A stretch of DNA of 64,000 nt from DASZGL01 sp035938875. GTDB lineage: Bacteria > Chloroflexota > Dormibacteria > Aeolococcales > Aeolococcaceae. How positions within the stretch are numbered: position 1 is the first letter of the stretch; each line of letters starts with the position of its first letter. This document shows positions 9,131 to 17,250 of this stretch, in pieces. Below the pieces are notes generated by a model, which worked only from the letters and a program-made list of their open reading frames with translations, had not been told where the DNA came from and ran no database searches. Where the stretch lies: contig DASZGL010000069.1 of assembly GCA_035938875.1 (NCBI GenBank), positions 1 through 64,000 on the forward strand, written 5' to 3'. The position numbers were made by a program, and so were the translations under genes.

Positions 9131-9201
9131 GGGTGCGAAAGGACGCTGAGGGAGATCTGCCGCCAAGGATACCGCCCCCACAGCGCAAACCCGGATCGGC
9201 C

Positions 9202-9903
9202 CTAGCCCATTGGTCGCTCACCGAAGATCACGCGGCCGAGGCGAACCACGGTCGCCCCCTCCTCCACCGCCACCTCGAAGTCGTTGCTCATGCCCATGCT
9301 GAGCACCGGCAGCCGCCTGCCGGAACGCTGCTCGAGGTCGTCGCGGAGCCGGCGGAGGTGGGCGAAGGTCGGCCTGGCCAGCTCGACGTCGTCGACCAGC
9401 GCGGCCATGGTCATCAGCCCGACGACGCGGAGGCGTTCGACCTCGGTGACAGCCGCGAAACCAGTCAGCAGCTCATCGGCGCCGAAGCCGGTGCGTCCGG
9501 GGATGCCGGTGAGCTCGACCTCGAGACAGACGTCGAGGTCGCCGAGCTCCGGGGGACGTCGTGCCGCAAGTGCCTGCGCGACCCGCTCGCTGTCGACTGA
9601 GTGGACCATGACGAAGGCCGACGCAGCCTTGCCCGCCTTGTTGGTCTGCAGGTGGCCGATGAGGTGCCAGCGCAGCGACTCCGGCAGCTGCTCGCGTTTG
9701 GCCAGCGCCTCCTGGACGCGGTTCTCGCCGAAGTCGACGACGCCGGCATCGAATGCCTCGCTGATGCGCGCCACGTCGACGGTCTTGGTCACCGCGATCA
9801 AGCGCACGTCATTGGTGTCGCGTCCGGCGCGCTCTGCGGCACCCGTGATGCGGCGGCGCGCAGCCTCGACCGCACCACGCACCCCGGTGTCCGCGACTGC
9901 CAT
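9202..9903 (-). CDS. yggS: YggS/YlmE-family pyridoxal-phosphate homeostasis protein
   Basis: A 233-residue single-domain PLP-binding barrel. The PLP lysine is in LIAVTKTVD near residue 39. Other family blocks are DFGENRVQEA, WHLIGHLQTNKAG, LSMGMSNDFEVAVEEG and VRLGRVIFGER. The family buffers free PLP and affects amino-acid metabolism; no catalytic reaction is established. It begins with ATG 12 bases after the nrdR stop and precedes ileS. In many Gram-positives this gene is ylmE, followed by sepF (ylmF), ylmG and divIVA before ileS; none of those occurs here. Confidence 0.93.
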   Translation of the reverse strand: MAVADTGVRGAVEAARRRITGAAERAGRDTNDVRLIAVTKTVDVARISEAFDAGVVDFGENRVQEALAKREQLPESLRWHLIGHLQTNKAGKAASAFVMVHSVDSERVAQALAARRPPELGDLDVCLEVELTGIPGRTGFGADELLTGFAAVTEVERLRVVGLMTMAALVDDVELARPTFAHLRRLRDDLEQRSGRRLPVLSMGMSNDFEVAVEEGATVVRLGRVIFGERPMG

Positions 9904-9915
9904 GTCGCGGAAAGG

Positions 9916-10455
9916 CTACTTGCCCAGGTCGAGGGACAGCTCGCTGTCCTCGCGGTCGCCGCGCACCCGCCGTCTGCCCGGCTCGGGGCGACGCGTCCCC
10001 GGTGGATGGGCCAGCACCTCCTCGAGGACGCTGCGCATGTCGCTGGCGTCCTTGAAGGAGCGATACACCGAGGCGAAGCGGATGTAGGCGATCTCGTCGA
10101 TCTCGCGCAGCCGCTCCATCACCATCTCGCCCACCTCGCGGCTGGGGATCTCGGTGCTGCCCCGGCCGCGCAGCTGGTTCTCGATCTCGTCCACCAACGC
10201 CTCGAGACGAGCCGGGGCGACGTCGCGCTTTTTGGTGGCGACGAGCAGCCCGCTGAGGAGCTTGCGGCGGTCGAACTCCTCGCGCCGGCCGTCCTTCTTG
10301 ACCATGAACAGCGGCACCGTCTCGACACGCTCATAGGTGGTGAAACGCTTGCCGCAGTTCAGGCACTCGCGCCGCCGGCGGATGGCCTCGCCCGTCTCCG
10401 AGTCGCGCGAGTCGACAACCTTGGAATCGATGTGCGCGCAGTAGGGGCATTTCAT
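9916..10455 (-). CDS. nrdR: NrdR transcriptional repressor of ribonucleotide reductase genes
   Basis: A 179-residue regulator. The N-terminal zinc ribbon has the two cysteine pairs CPYC and CLNCGKRF within the first 36 residues. An ATP-cone domain follows from about residue 46 (MVKKDGRREEFDRRKL) to about 135. NrdR binds NrdR boxes before nrd genes and represses them when its ATP cone carries dATP/ATP. It starts with ATG 124 bases beyond the ftsZ stop and is separated from ftsZ by a hairpin. The C-terminal 30 residues are Arg/Glu rich and longer than in most homologues. Confidence 0.95.
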   Translation of the reverse strand: MKCPYCAHIDSKVVDSRDSETGEAIRRRRECLNCGKRFTTYERVETVPLFMVKKDGRREEFDRRKLLSGLLVATKKRDVAPARLEALVDEIENQLRGRGSTEIPSREVGEMVMERLREIDEIAYIRFASVYRSFKDASDMRSVLEEVLAHPPGTRRPEPGRRRVRGDREDSELSLDLGK

Positions 10456-10538
10456 CGTTTCATCGCCATGGGTCCGGTGCTGCCGAAGGGCGTCGGGCGA
10501 TGCTGTTCATGAACCGGTCATACCCACGCAGCGAGAGC

Positions 10539-10564
10539 GCCCGGTCGCCCCCTGCCGACCGGGC
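10539..10564 (-). terminator. Hairpin after ftsZ, possible terminator
   Basis: A perfect 9-base-pair stem (GCCCGGTCG with CGACCGGGC, 8-base loop) lies 14 bases after the ftsZ stop and before nrdR. It lacks a U-tract, so it may be a weak or U-less terminator, or an mRNA-stabilising hairpin. Confidence 0.45.
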
Positions 10565-10578
10565 TCCCGCCAACGTGT

Positions 10579-11667
10579 CTAGCGTCGATCCCGCAGAAAG
10601 GCGGGGATGTCGAGGTCGTCGGCGTTGAGCTGTGAGAAGGCGACCGCGGGCACCCGCTCGCGCTCCACCGGCCGCGCCGCCGGCTCGTATGCCATGGCGC
10701 CGAGCACGTCGATGTGCCCGCTGAAACCGGTGGCGATGACGGTGATCTTCACCTCACCGGCGAGCCGCTCGTCGATGACCGTGCCGAAGATGATCTGCGC
10801 CTCGGGATCGGCCGACTCGCTGACCAGTTGCGCCGCCTCGTTGACCTCGAAGAGGGTGAGGTCCTGGCCGCCCGTGATGTTGAGCAGGATTCCCTTGGCG
10901 CCAGCGATCGTCGTCTCGAGCAGCGGGCTGGCGACGGCGTCGCGTGCGGCGTCGGCGGCGCGGGTGTCGCCGTCACCGAAGCCGATGCCCATCAGCGCCT
11001 GGCCCTGTCCCGACATGATCGCCTTGACGTCGGCGAAGTCGAGGTTGATCAACCCCGGATAGGTGATCAGGTCAGAGATGCCCTGAACTCCCTGACGGAG
11101 AACGTCGTCGGCGATCTTGAACGCCTCGGTGATGGGCATCTTCTTGTCGACCACTTGCATCAGCCGTTCATTGGGGATGGTGATCAGCGTGTCGACGCGG
11201 GTGCGCAGCTGCTCGATGCCCTCCTCCGCAGCCTTCTGACGCTTCAAACCCTCGAAGCGAAACGGCTTGGTGACGACACCGATGGTCAACGCCCCCGACC
11301 CGCGGGCGATCTCGGCGATGACCGGCGCCGCGCCGGTGCCGGTGCCGCCGCCCATGCCCGCGGTGACGAACACCATGTCGCAGTCGTGGAGCAGGGTCTC
11401 CAGCTCCTTGCGCGATTCCTCGGCGGCGTCGCTGCCCTTGGTCGGATCACCGCCGGCGCCGAGTCCACGCGTCAGCTTGCGACCGATGTGCACCTTTACA
11501 CCGGCCTCGCTGTTGGTCAGCGCCTGGAGGTCGGTGTTGATGGCGACGAATTCGACGCCGCGCAACTTGCTGCGGATCATGCGGTTGACGGCGTTGCTGC
11601 CCCCGCCACCCACGCCCACCACCTTGATGCGGGCGTTGCCCTCCAGGGTTCGATCCAGGTCCGACAT
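10579..11667 (-). CDS. ftsZ: Cell division GTPase FtsZ
   Basis: A 362-residue tubulin homologue that forms the division ring. The GTP-binding signature GGGTGTGAAPVIAEIA and the N-terminal VGVGGGGSNAVNRM block are present. The synergy-loop region lies around GQALMGIGFGDGDTR, and the acidic tail ends DDLDIPAFLRDRR, the peptide that contacts FtsA and other tethers. I chose ATG 11667 (MSDLDRT) because GGGAGGAAG lies about 8 bases upstream. The frame is open to 11889 and could code a 74-residue N-terminal extension, but that would overlap ftsA and has no ribosome site. The ftsA stop is 184 bases upstream. Confidence 0.97.
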   Translation of the reverse strand: MSDLDRTLEGNARIKVVGVGGGGSNAVNRMIRSKLRGVEFVAINTDLQALTNSEAGVKVHIGRKLTRGLGAGGDPTKGSDAAEESRKELETLLHDCDMVFVTAGMGGGTGTGAAPVIAEIARGSGALTIGVVTKPFRFEGLKRQKAAEEGIEQLRTRVDTLITIPNERLMQVVDKKMPITEAFKIADDVLRQGVQGISDLITYPGLINLDFADVKAIMSGQGQALMGIGFGDGDTRAADAARDAVASPLLETTIAGAKGILLNITGGQDLTLFEVNEAAQLVSESADPEAQIIFGTVIDERLAGEVKITVIATGFSGHIDVLGAMAYEPAARPVERERVPAVAFSQLNADDLDIPAFLRDRR

Positions 11668-11851
11668 GGGCGCTTCCTCCCGCTGTTTTGGACGCGGGCG
11701 CAACGATTCGTACCCGGCGCGCGCCGCCGCATTGCTGTTGCCATTGGTGTACGCAGGTTTGCCGGACGTGGCTCCGGCCGGTCGGTCGTGTTCGTCCGGC
11801 TTCTTCACATCGTCTCCCCCATCAGAGCCATGTCCATACATCCGCATGCGA

Positions 11852-13093
11852 TCAGAAAAGTTCACGCAACCACCTGCCAAAACGTTCACTCACGTTGCTG
11901 CTGTGTCCATTGCCGTTGCTGTGGCCGTTGACGCGGGCGCCGACGCGGCCGCGGTTGTTGACCGCCCAGCGCAGCAGGCCCACCACCGTGGCATGCGCCG
12001 GGCTGTGCAGGGTCTCGTCCATGCCCACGGTTCCCCCGGGGCCCGCGACGCGCACCGGCAGATCGGTCACCGTCTGGGCGATCTCGGGGAAGCCGCGCAG
12101 CATCGCCGCGCCGCCGGTGAGCACGATGCCCCCGGGGAGGATGCTGTGCGCCCCGCTGCGCTCGATCTCGGCGAGGATCAGTCCCGCCATCTCTCGAGCT
12201 CTGGGGGCGATGACCTCGGCGATGTAGCGCTGCGGCACCGGCACCGCCTCGTCGTAGCCCATGGGCGTCAGGGTCACCGTGGCGTCGGCGGGCACGGTGA
12301 GCTGCAGGCAGTGGCCGAACTGGCGCTTCACCGTCTCGGCGGTCTCCAGGTCGCTGCGCAGGCCGACGGCGAGGTCGCCGGTGACGTGGCCGCCGCCGAC
12401 GGGGATGACCGCCGTGTGGATGATGCTGCCGCCGCTGAAGACGGCGACGTCGGTCGTCCCGCCGCCGACGTCGGCGACGACCACCCCACGGTCGAGCTCG
12501 TCCTCGGTGAGCACCGCCTCGGCGCTGGCGAGGATCTGCAGCACCAGGTCCTCGACGTCGAGCCCCGCCTCGTGCATCACCTTGACGACGTTCTGGATCG
12601 CCGTGGTGGCCCCGGTGACGATGTGCGTCTCCACCTCGAGCCGGGTCCCGGTCATGCCCACCGCCTCGCGGATGCTGTCCTGGCCGTCGACCGTGAAGTG
12701 CCGGGGGAGGACGTGGACGATCTCGCGGTCGGTGGGCACGCTCACCGCGCGGGCGGCCTCGATGGCGCGGCCGATGTCGCCGCTGCGCACCTCGCGGTGG
12801 CCGCCGGCGACGGCGACGATGCCCCGGCTGTTCTGCGAGGCGATGTGGTGGCCCGCCAGGCCGACCACGGCGCCGTCGACGGGGACGCCAGCGATCCGCT
12901 CGGCGGCGTCGACCGCCTCGGCGACGGCCTCGGCGGCCCGCTCGATGTCGATGATCTGACCCTTGCGGACGCCGCGGCTGGGCACCTCGCCGACCCCGAG
13001 GATCCGCAGGGCGTCGCCGTCCGCATCGGCGACCACGCAGCAGGCTTTGGTTGTGCCGAGATCGAGGGCGGCTAGACGACGTGGGCGGGACAC
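11852..13093 (-). CDS. ftsA: Cell division protein FtsA
   Basis: A 413-residue actin-like protein tethering FtsZ to the membrane. ATPase blocks are visible: LAALDLGTTKACCVV (phosphate 1), VVADVGGGTTDVAVF (phosphate 2) and GGIVLTGGAAML (adenosine). The C-terminal SERFGRWLRELF is an amphipathic membrane-targeting helix, preceded by an Asn/Gly/His/Ser-rich linker. The GTG at 13093 is the first start that leaves a normal N-terminus; the frame is open upstream to 13183 without recognisable FtsA sequence. In most bacteria ftsQ lies directly upstream; here ftsQ is about 14 kb away. Confidence 0.95.
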   Translation of the reverse strand: MSRPRRLAALDLGTTKACCVVADADGDALRILGVGEVPSRGVRKGQIIDIERAAEAVAEAVDAAERIAGVPVDGAVVGLAGHHIASQNSRGIVAVAGGHREVRSGDIGRAIEAARAVSVPTDREIVHVLPRHFTVDGQDSIREAVGMTGTRLEVETHIVTGATTAIQNVVKVMHEAGLDVEDLVLQILASAEAVLTEDELDRGVVVADVGGGTTDVAVFSGGSIIHTAVIPVGGGHVTGDLAVGLRSDLETAETVKRQFGHCLQLTVPADATVTLTPMGYDEAVPVPQRYIAEVIAPRAREMAGLILAEIERSGAHSILPGGIVLTGGAAMLRGFPEIAQTVTDLPVRVAGPGGTVGMDETLHSPAHATVVGLLRWAVNNRGRVGARVNGHSNGNGHSSNVSERFGRWLRELF

Positions 13094-13104
13094 CTCGGAG
13101 GCCG

Positions 13105-13110
13105 AGTATA
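13105..13110 (-). promoter_or_regulatory. Possible -10 element (TATACT) before ftsA
   Basis: TATACT lies 11 bases before the ftsA GTG. It has only a poor -35 (TTTATT at 13128-13133, 17-base spacer). If used, the transcript would be almost leaderless. FtsA is cut off from the main dcw promoter, so it needs a local one. Confidence 0.3.
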
Positions 13111-13204
13111 TCGGGGTTGGGCTCCGGAATAAAGGGGTCTGCGAGGGCAAAACCGCAACATGCTGGGTTTGCCCGCTGAGCACGGCACAATATGTGGCGT
13201 GCTG

Positions 13205-13220
13205 CTGACCGGTCGGTCAG
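13205..13220. promoter_or_regulatory. Palindrome, TetR-like operator candidate
   Basis: CTGACCG-GT-CGGTCAG is a perfect palindrome with 7-base arms, about 110 bases upstream of ftsA. Such short GC-rich dyads resemble TetR-family operators, but no regulator gene is adjacent. Function is inferred from symmetry alone. Confidence 0.3.
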
Positions 13221-13303
13221 GGGCTCGCGGGCCCTGTCGGCGGGGCCGGTTTGGGGTCCGTTTAGGCACCCGATGAGGGCGGGCAATGGCCCCGGACAGC
13301 AAA

Positions 13304-13340
13304 CAGGGCCTCGTCACTGCACCTGGCTGACGAGACCCTG
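13304..13340 (-). terminator. Hairpin terminator after the enoyl-CoA hydratase gene
   Basis: Arms CAGGGCCTCGTCA and TGACGAGACCCTG (12 of 13 pairs, 11-base loop) lie 88 bases beyond the stop at 13428. On the minus strand the stem is followed by TTTGCTGT, a short U-tract. It would separate the 13.4-15.3 kb pair from ftsA. Apart from this, the palindrome at 13205 and the weak -10, nothing else was seen in the 334-base gap 13094-13427. Confidence 0.5.
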
Positions 13341-13427
13341 CCGGCTGCGGCCCCTGTCGGGCCGCGATAGCGCAGGGAACGCTAGCACCGGGCGCGCAAG
13401 GAGTCCAGCAGCAACCTTGAGCTGGGG

Positions 13428-14288
13428 TCAGCTGCGGCGGCGCTTCGACCTCGGCCCCGAGCCGTAGTCGCCGAAGGGATCGTCTCGCTCACGCACCGCC
13501 TCGCGGAACCCTGCCTGCTGCGCGCGGCGAACGAAGTCGAGACCTTCCTGCGTGTGCCGCGCGATGCCGTCAAACAGTGTGCCCAGCAGACGCGTCGACG
13601 ACATTCCCATGTTCTCCGCCGTCTGATTGCAGAGCAGCTTGAGCATGATCAGCTGATTGGTGGGCAGCTGCGCGATGCGACGCGCCAACGACATCGCGTG
13701 CTCCTGCAGTCGATCGTCGGCGACAGTCTCGAGCACCATGCCGATGCGCGCCGCTTCTGCTGCGGGGATCTCGTCGCCGGTGAGCAGGTATCGCTTGGCG
13801 CGCTCGAGTCCCATGCGATACACCCACATCGCCGTGGTCGGCGCGCCCCACACGCGCGCGGGCGGATACCCGAAGGATGCGCCCTCGCCGGCGATGATGA
13901 TGTCGGCACAGAGCACCATGTCGGTGCCGCCACCGACGCACCACCCTTGCACAGCGGCGATGGTCGGCTTGCGCGCGTACCACAGTTTCATGTACGTGTC
14001 GACGAAGCGGGACATCACCGCCATGTCGGCGACGGAATCCCAGACCCGCTCTGTGTCACCGCCGCCGAAGTCGCCTGCGGTCGACCAGTCCAGTCCGTAG
14101 CCGGCGCAGAATGCCGGACCGTCGGCGCGAAGCAGGATGACGCGCACAGCGTCGTCGGCGTCGGCCTCGTCGATCGCTTCTGCCAGCTCGTCGCGCAAGG
14201 CGATGGTGATGGTGTTGTACTGGTCGGCGCGGCAGAGCACGATGGAGCGGACTCCGCCGTCGGTCTCGGTGCGCAGCGTCGGCGCCAT
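13428..14288 (-). CDS. Enoyl-CoA hydratase/isomerase (crotonase) family protein
   Basis: A 286-residue crotonase-fold protein. Visible blocks are the start of the CoA-binding fold (VRSIVLCRADQYNTI), the oxyanion-hole region GPAFCAGYGLDW, and KPTIAAVQGWCVGGGTDMVLCADIIIAGEGASFG. The second oxyanion Gly sits in VGGGTDM. Crotonases act on acyl-CoA thioesters by hydration, isomerisation or cleavage; which one is not readable. The ATG overlaps the oxidoreductase stop (TGATG), so the pair is one operon. The basic C-terminal tail (RSKRRRS) is unusual. Confidence 0.85.
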   Translation of the reverse strand: MAPTLRTETDGGVRSIVLCRADQYNTITIALRDELAEAIDEADADDAVRVILLRADGPAFCAGYGLDWSTAGDFGGGDTERVWDSVADMAVMSRFVDTYMKLWYARKPTIAAVQGWCVGGGTDMVLCADIIIAGEGASFGYPPARVWGAPTTAMWVYRMGLERAKRYLLTGDEIPAAEAARIGMVLETVADDRLQEHAMSLARRIAQLPTNQLIMLKLLCNQTAENMGMSSTRLLGTLFDGIARHTQEGLDFVRRAQQAGFREAVRERDDPFGDYGSGPRSKRRRS

Positions 14289-15334
14289 CAGGCGGGAGTC
14301 ACCACGATCTTGCCGTGCTGTTCGCCGGCGGCGAGCCTGGCGAAGGCGTCGCGTGCCTGGGCCAGGGGCAACACGGCGTCGACGAGGGGATGCAGGTCTG
14401 CGGTGCTGCACATCGCAACAAGGTGCTGCAGCTCGCTGCGCGTTCCCATGGTGGAGCCGAGGATGCTGAGCTGACGCCAGAAGACCCGGCGCAGCTGCGC
14501 GGGCGGATCGGCACCTCCCGTGGCACCGGCGACGACGATCGACCCGCCGGCGCGCACCGAGCGCAGGCTGAGGTCCCACGTCGGCTCGCCGACGGTCTCG
14601 ATGACGGCGTCCACTCCGACTCCTCCGGTGAGACGCAACACGTCTTTGTATACGCTGCGGTCCGGCGCCAGCGCCGCTGTGGCACCGAGGGTGAGCGCGG
14701 CTTCGCGTTTGGCCTGATCACGCGAGGTGGCGATCACCGAGATCCCCGCCGCGCCAGCGAGCAGGATCGTCGCCGTGGCCACGCCACCGGAAGCGCCCTG
14801 GACCAGCACGGTCGAGCCGGGCGCCAGGCGGGCGCGGCTGAAAAGCATGCGGTAGGCGGTGAGGTACGCCGTCGGCAGGCAGGCCGCCTCAGTCGGCGCC
14901 ATGCCCTCGGGCAGCGGAATGAGGTTGACCGCCGGCACCTCAACGAACTCAGCGAGCGTCCCCTGGTATTCACCCTCGCCGAGCAGGGAGAAGCTACGGC
15001 AGTAGACCTCCTCGCCACCGCGGCAGGCGGAACAGGCCCCGCAGGTGATGACGCTGTAGGCGACGACCAAAGTCCCCGGCTCGGGCGTTCCCGGCGGACG
15101 CTCGGGGCCGTACTCCTCGACGGTTCCCGCGGCGTCGCAGCCGAGGATCAGCGGCGGAGTCACCGAGAACGCCGAGACCCCGCGAAGGGTGAAAAGGTCG
15201 TGGTGGTTGAGGGTCGCCGCAGCCACGCGCACCAGGGCCCAGCCCGGGCGCGGACGGGGCGCGGGGAGGTCGCCGACGGCGAGGTTGACGAGCGGATCGC
15301 CGCTCTCGAGCGATGCGCAGTACGCCGCGAGCAC
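14288..15334 (-). CDS. Zinc-type alcohol dehydrogenase / quinone oxidoreductase family protein
   Basis: A 348-residue medium-chain dehydrogenase. The GroES-like N-terminal half has the Zn-enzyme blocks LNHHDLFTLRG and ILGCDAAGTVEEYG, and a cysteine cluster CGACSACRGGEEVYC that could bind structural zinc. The NAD(P)-binding half has VLVQGASGGVATATILLA. It probably oxidises or reduces a small carbonyl or enoyl substrate; the adjacent crotonase suggests acyl-CoA or fatty-acid-type chemistry. I chose the GTG at 15334, which is 60 bases from the divergent metF start. Longer frames upstream run antisense through metF. Confidence 0.85.
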   Translation of the reverse strand: MLAAYCASLESGDPLVNLAVGDLPAPRPRPGWALVRVAAATLNHHDLFTLRGVSAFSVTPPLILGCDAAGTVEEYGPERPPGTPEPGTLVVAYSVITCGACSACRGGEEVYCRSFSLLGEGEYQGTLAEFVEVPAVNLIPLPEGMAPTEAACLPTAYLTAYRMLFSRARLAPGSTVLVQGASGGVATATILLAGAAGISVIATSRDQAKREAALTLGATAALAPDRSVYKDVLRLTGGVGVDAVIETVGEPTWDLSLRSVRAGGSIVVAGATGGADPPAQLRRVFWRQLSILGSTMGTRSELQHLVAMCSTADLHPLVDAVLPLAQARDAFARLAAGEQHGKIVVTPA

Positions 15335-15394
15335 GGACGCGACCGTAGCAGCCAGGACACGGAATCCGCCTTTTGCCGCACCATTGGCCGCTAC

Positions 15395-16279
15395 ATGCGC
15401 ATCGACGAGATCCTGAAGACGCGCGGGCCCGTCTTCTCCTTCGAGTTCTTCCCACCCGAAACCGACCAGGGAACGGAGAACCTCTTCCGCACCATCGGCG
15501 AGCTCCGCGAGCTGGAGCCGTCGTTCGTCTCGGTGACCTGCCGCAATCATTCGCGGCTGCGGACGCTCGAGCTGGTGACGCGCATCCGCAACGAGCTGGA
15601 CATCGAGCCGATGGCCCACTACACCTGCGCCGGAGCAACGCGCGCCGAGCTTCACGACGTGCTCCGCGGATTGCACGAAGCCGGTATCGACAACGTCCTC
15701 GCGCTGCGCGGCGATCCTCCCAAGGGCGAAACCCGATTCACCGCGATAGAGGAGGGATTCAACTACGGGTCAGAGCTCGCCGCGATGATCCGCGACCAGT
15801 ACGACTTCTGCGTCGGCGGCGCCTGCTACCCCGAAGGACATACCGAGTCGTCGAGCCTCGAGGACGACCTGCGCAACACGGTGATCAAGGTGGAGAGCGG
15901 CGCGTGCTTCCTCATCACCCAGATGTTCTTCGAGAACAACGCCTACTTCGACTTCATCGGACGGGCGCGAGCCGCAGGCATCACCGTGCCCATCATCCCG
16001 GGAATCATGCCCATCACCGGACTGGGCCGGCTCTCACGCGAGGACGGAACGCTCTTCGGCGCGCACGTGCCCGAGGGATTGCTGCATGCGTTGTATCGCG
16101 TTGGCGACAACCCCGAGGCGCTGGTGCAGCTCGGGGTCGCCTACGCGACGTTGCAATGCGCCGAGCTGCTCGCCGGCGGCGCACCGGGTGTCCACTTCTA
16201 TACGCTCAACCGCTCGCCCGCAACGCGCGCAATTCTCGCTGCGTTGCGTGCGACGAAGCCCTGGGAACGCGCTGGGTAA
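15395..16279 (+). CDS. metF: Methylenetetrahydrofolate reductase
   Basis: A 294-residue TIM-barrel flavoprotein reducing 5,10-methylene-THF to 5-methyl-THF for methionine synthesis. Diagnostic blocks are FSFEFFPPET with the catalytic Glu, SVTCRNHSR, HYTCAGATRAEL, NVLALRGDPPKGE, CYPEGHTES and FLITQMFFENNAYFDF. I chose ATG 15395 (MRIDEILKT). No Shine-Dalgarno is obvious, so it may be translated leaderless or from a short leader. It diverges from the dehydrogenase. A lipoprotein gene follows 18 bases after the stop and may be co-transcribed. Confidence 0.95.
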   Translation: MRIDEILKTRGPVFSFEFFPPETDQGTENLFRTIGELRELEPSFVSVTCRNHSRLRTLELVTRIRNELDIEPMAHYTCAGATRAELHDVLRGLHEAGIDNVLALRGDPPKGETRFTAIEEGFNYGSELAAMIRDQYDFCVGGACYPEGHTESSSLEDDLRNTVIKVESGACFLITQMFFENNAYFDFIGRARAAGITVPIIPGIMPITGLGRLSREDGTLFGAHVPEGLLHALYRVGDNPEALVQLGVAYATLQCAELLAGGAPGVHFYTLNRSPATRAILAALRATKPWERAG

Positions 16280-16297
16280 GTTCCGGAGGTAATCAAC

Positions 16298-16693
16298 GTG
16301 AAGCGACTGCTCCTGTCCATCGCGCCAGTGGTGGTGGGAGTGAGTTTGCTGGTCGGTTGCGGCAGCTCGCCAGCCACTTCGGCAGGCAAGGCGCAGTTCT
16401 GTCAGGACGATTCCGTCCTCGACAAGGCCACATTCGGTGTCTCCACCGCGGATGGCCTTTTGCAAGCCATGAGGGCCAACCAGTCGACCATCGACGACTT
16501 CGGCAAGACCGCGCCGCCCGAGATCAACACGGATGCTCAAGCGCTGGTGACTGCAGCGAAGACCGCCGTCAACTCCAACAGCGCGGCCGGGCTAGCTGAC
16601 CCGAACCTCCAGGCGGCCAGCAATCGGGTTGACACTTTCTGCGGACTGAACTCACACGGCGATCCGATCGGAAACGCCTCCAGCACAGCCTGA
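16298..16693 (+). CDS. Small predicted lipoprotein
   Basis: A 131-residue protein with a lipoprotein signal peptide: KR near the start, a hydrophobic core, and LVGC with the lipidated Cys at residue 21. The GTG start is set by GGAGGT 8 bases upstream. The mature part is Ala/Asn/Ser rich with only two further Cys (QFCQDD and TFCGLN), which could form one disulfide. I recognise no family. It follows metF by 18 bases but is not expected to share its pathway. Function unknown. Confidence 0.7.
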   Translation: MKRLLLSIAPVVVGVSLLVGCGSSPATSAGKAQFCQDDSVLDKATFGVSTADGLLQAMRANQSTIDDFGKTAPPEINTDAQALVTAAKTAVNSNSAAGLADPNLQAASNRVDTFCGLNSHGDPIGNASSTA

Positions 16694-16744
16694 GGCACTT
16701 CCGGCTGCACCGCGAGTCGCGCTCGCACCCTGGCCTCGGTGCTG

Positions 16745-17056
16745 TTAGGACCTGGGTGGGCCTGCCTCCGCGACCACCTCGTAGTTCTCAACCGACGAAA
16801 AAGTGATCCCAAGGGCCGCGGCTGACGTCGCCCTGAGCTGCTCAGCAGTGGCGGCACTGCTGTCCAGCGCCTCCTTGCTCTCGAAGACGGTCACCACCTT
16901 TCCGCCGCCGCTGGCCCTGTCCATCAGCCAGAAGCCGCGGCGAAAGCCGGGCAGCGTGGAGGCACGAGGGATCACGGTCTCCTTGACGTAACGGGCGGCC
17001 TCGTCGACCTTGTCCGGGGACCCCTGGACGGTGATGACCCTGGCGAACTCGGGCAT
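16745..17056 (-). CDS. Dimeric alpha-beta barrel (ABM/YgiN-like) protein
   Basis: A 103-residue protein whose pattern resembles antibiotic-biosynthesis-monooxygenase-like ferredoxin-fold proteins: strand ARVITVQGSPDKVDE, then PGFRRGFWLMDRASG, then KVVTVFESKEALDSSAA. Such proteins act as small oxygenases or are uncharacterised. ATG 17056 is preceded by GAGGAGGAAA at a good distance. It converges with the lipoprotein gene on its left and stands alone in orientation. Confidence 0.65.
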   Translation of the reverse strand: MPEFARVITVQGSPDKVDEAARYVKETVIPRASTLPGFRRGFWLMDRASGGGKVVTVFESKEALDSSAATAEQLRATSAAALGITFSSVENYEVVAEAGPPRS

Positions 17057-17250
17057 CGGATTTCCTCCTCGACGGCCGTATTCGGCTGCTGCTCCGCCGG
17101 CCACGGATCGTGCAGGTCGTGGTGACCCAGGTCAACCTGCGCACTGCTGTCGCAAGTTTGGCGGTTTGGGGGTCGTTTTTGATTCGACCGGCGGCGAAGC
17201 GCCAGACGGGATGGGCAACGTGCGCCTGGGCCGCCGGTCAGGAGATCAGC

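Noticed and set aside
10456..10578. NrdR box before nrdR
   Set aside because: No ACACwATATaTwGTGT-like pair could be found; the region is G+C rich with only the hairpin at 10539.
11668..11889. N-terminal extension of FtsZ (74 residues)
   Set aside because: It overlaps the end of ftsA and has no ribosome site, while a strong site precedes the ATG at 11667 where FtsZ homology begins.
11886..13286. Long minus-strand Arg/Pro/His-rich frame overlapping ftsA
   Set aside because: Low-complexity, in a shifted phase of ftsA; a byproduct of high G+C content.
13205..13340. Attachment site or mobile-element end at the border of the 14-kb block
   Set aside because: No matching direct repeat was seen near 27.2 kb, and no integrase or transposase gene is in the block.
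14315..15394. Plus-strand open frame fused in phase upstream of metF
   Set aside because: It runs antisense to the dehydrogenase and crotonase genes, has Arg/Gly/Ala-biased composition, and MetF homology begins only at the ATG at 15395.
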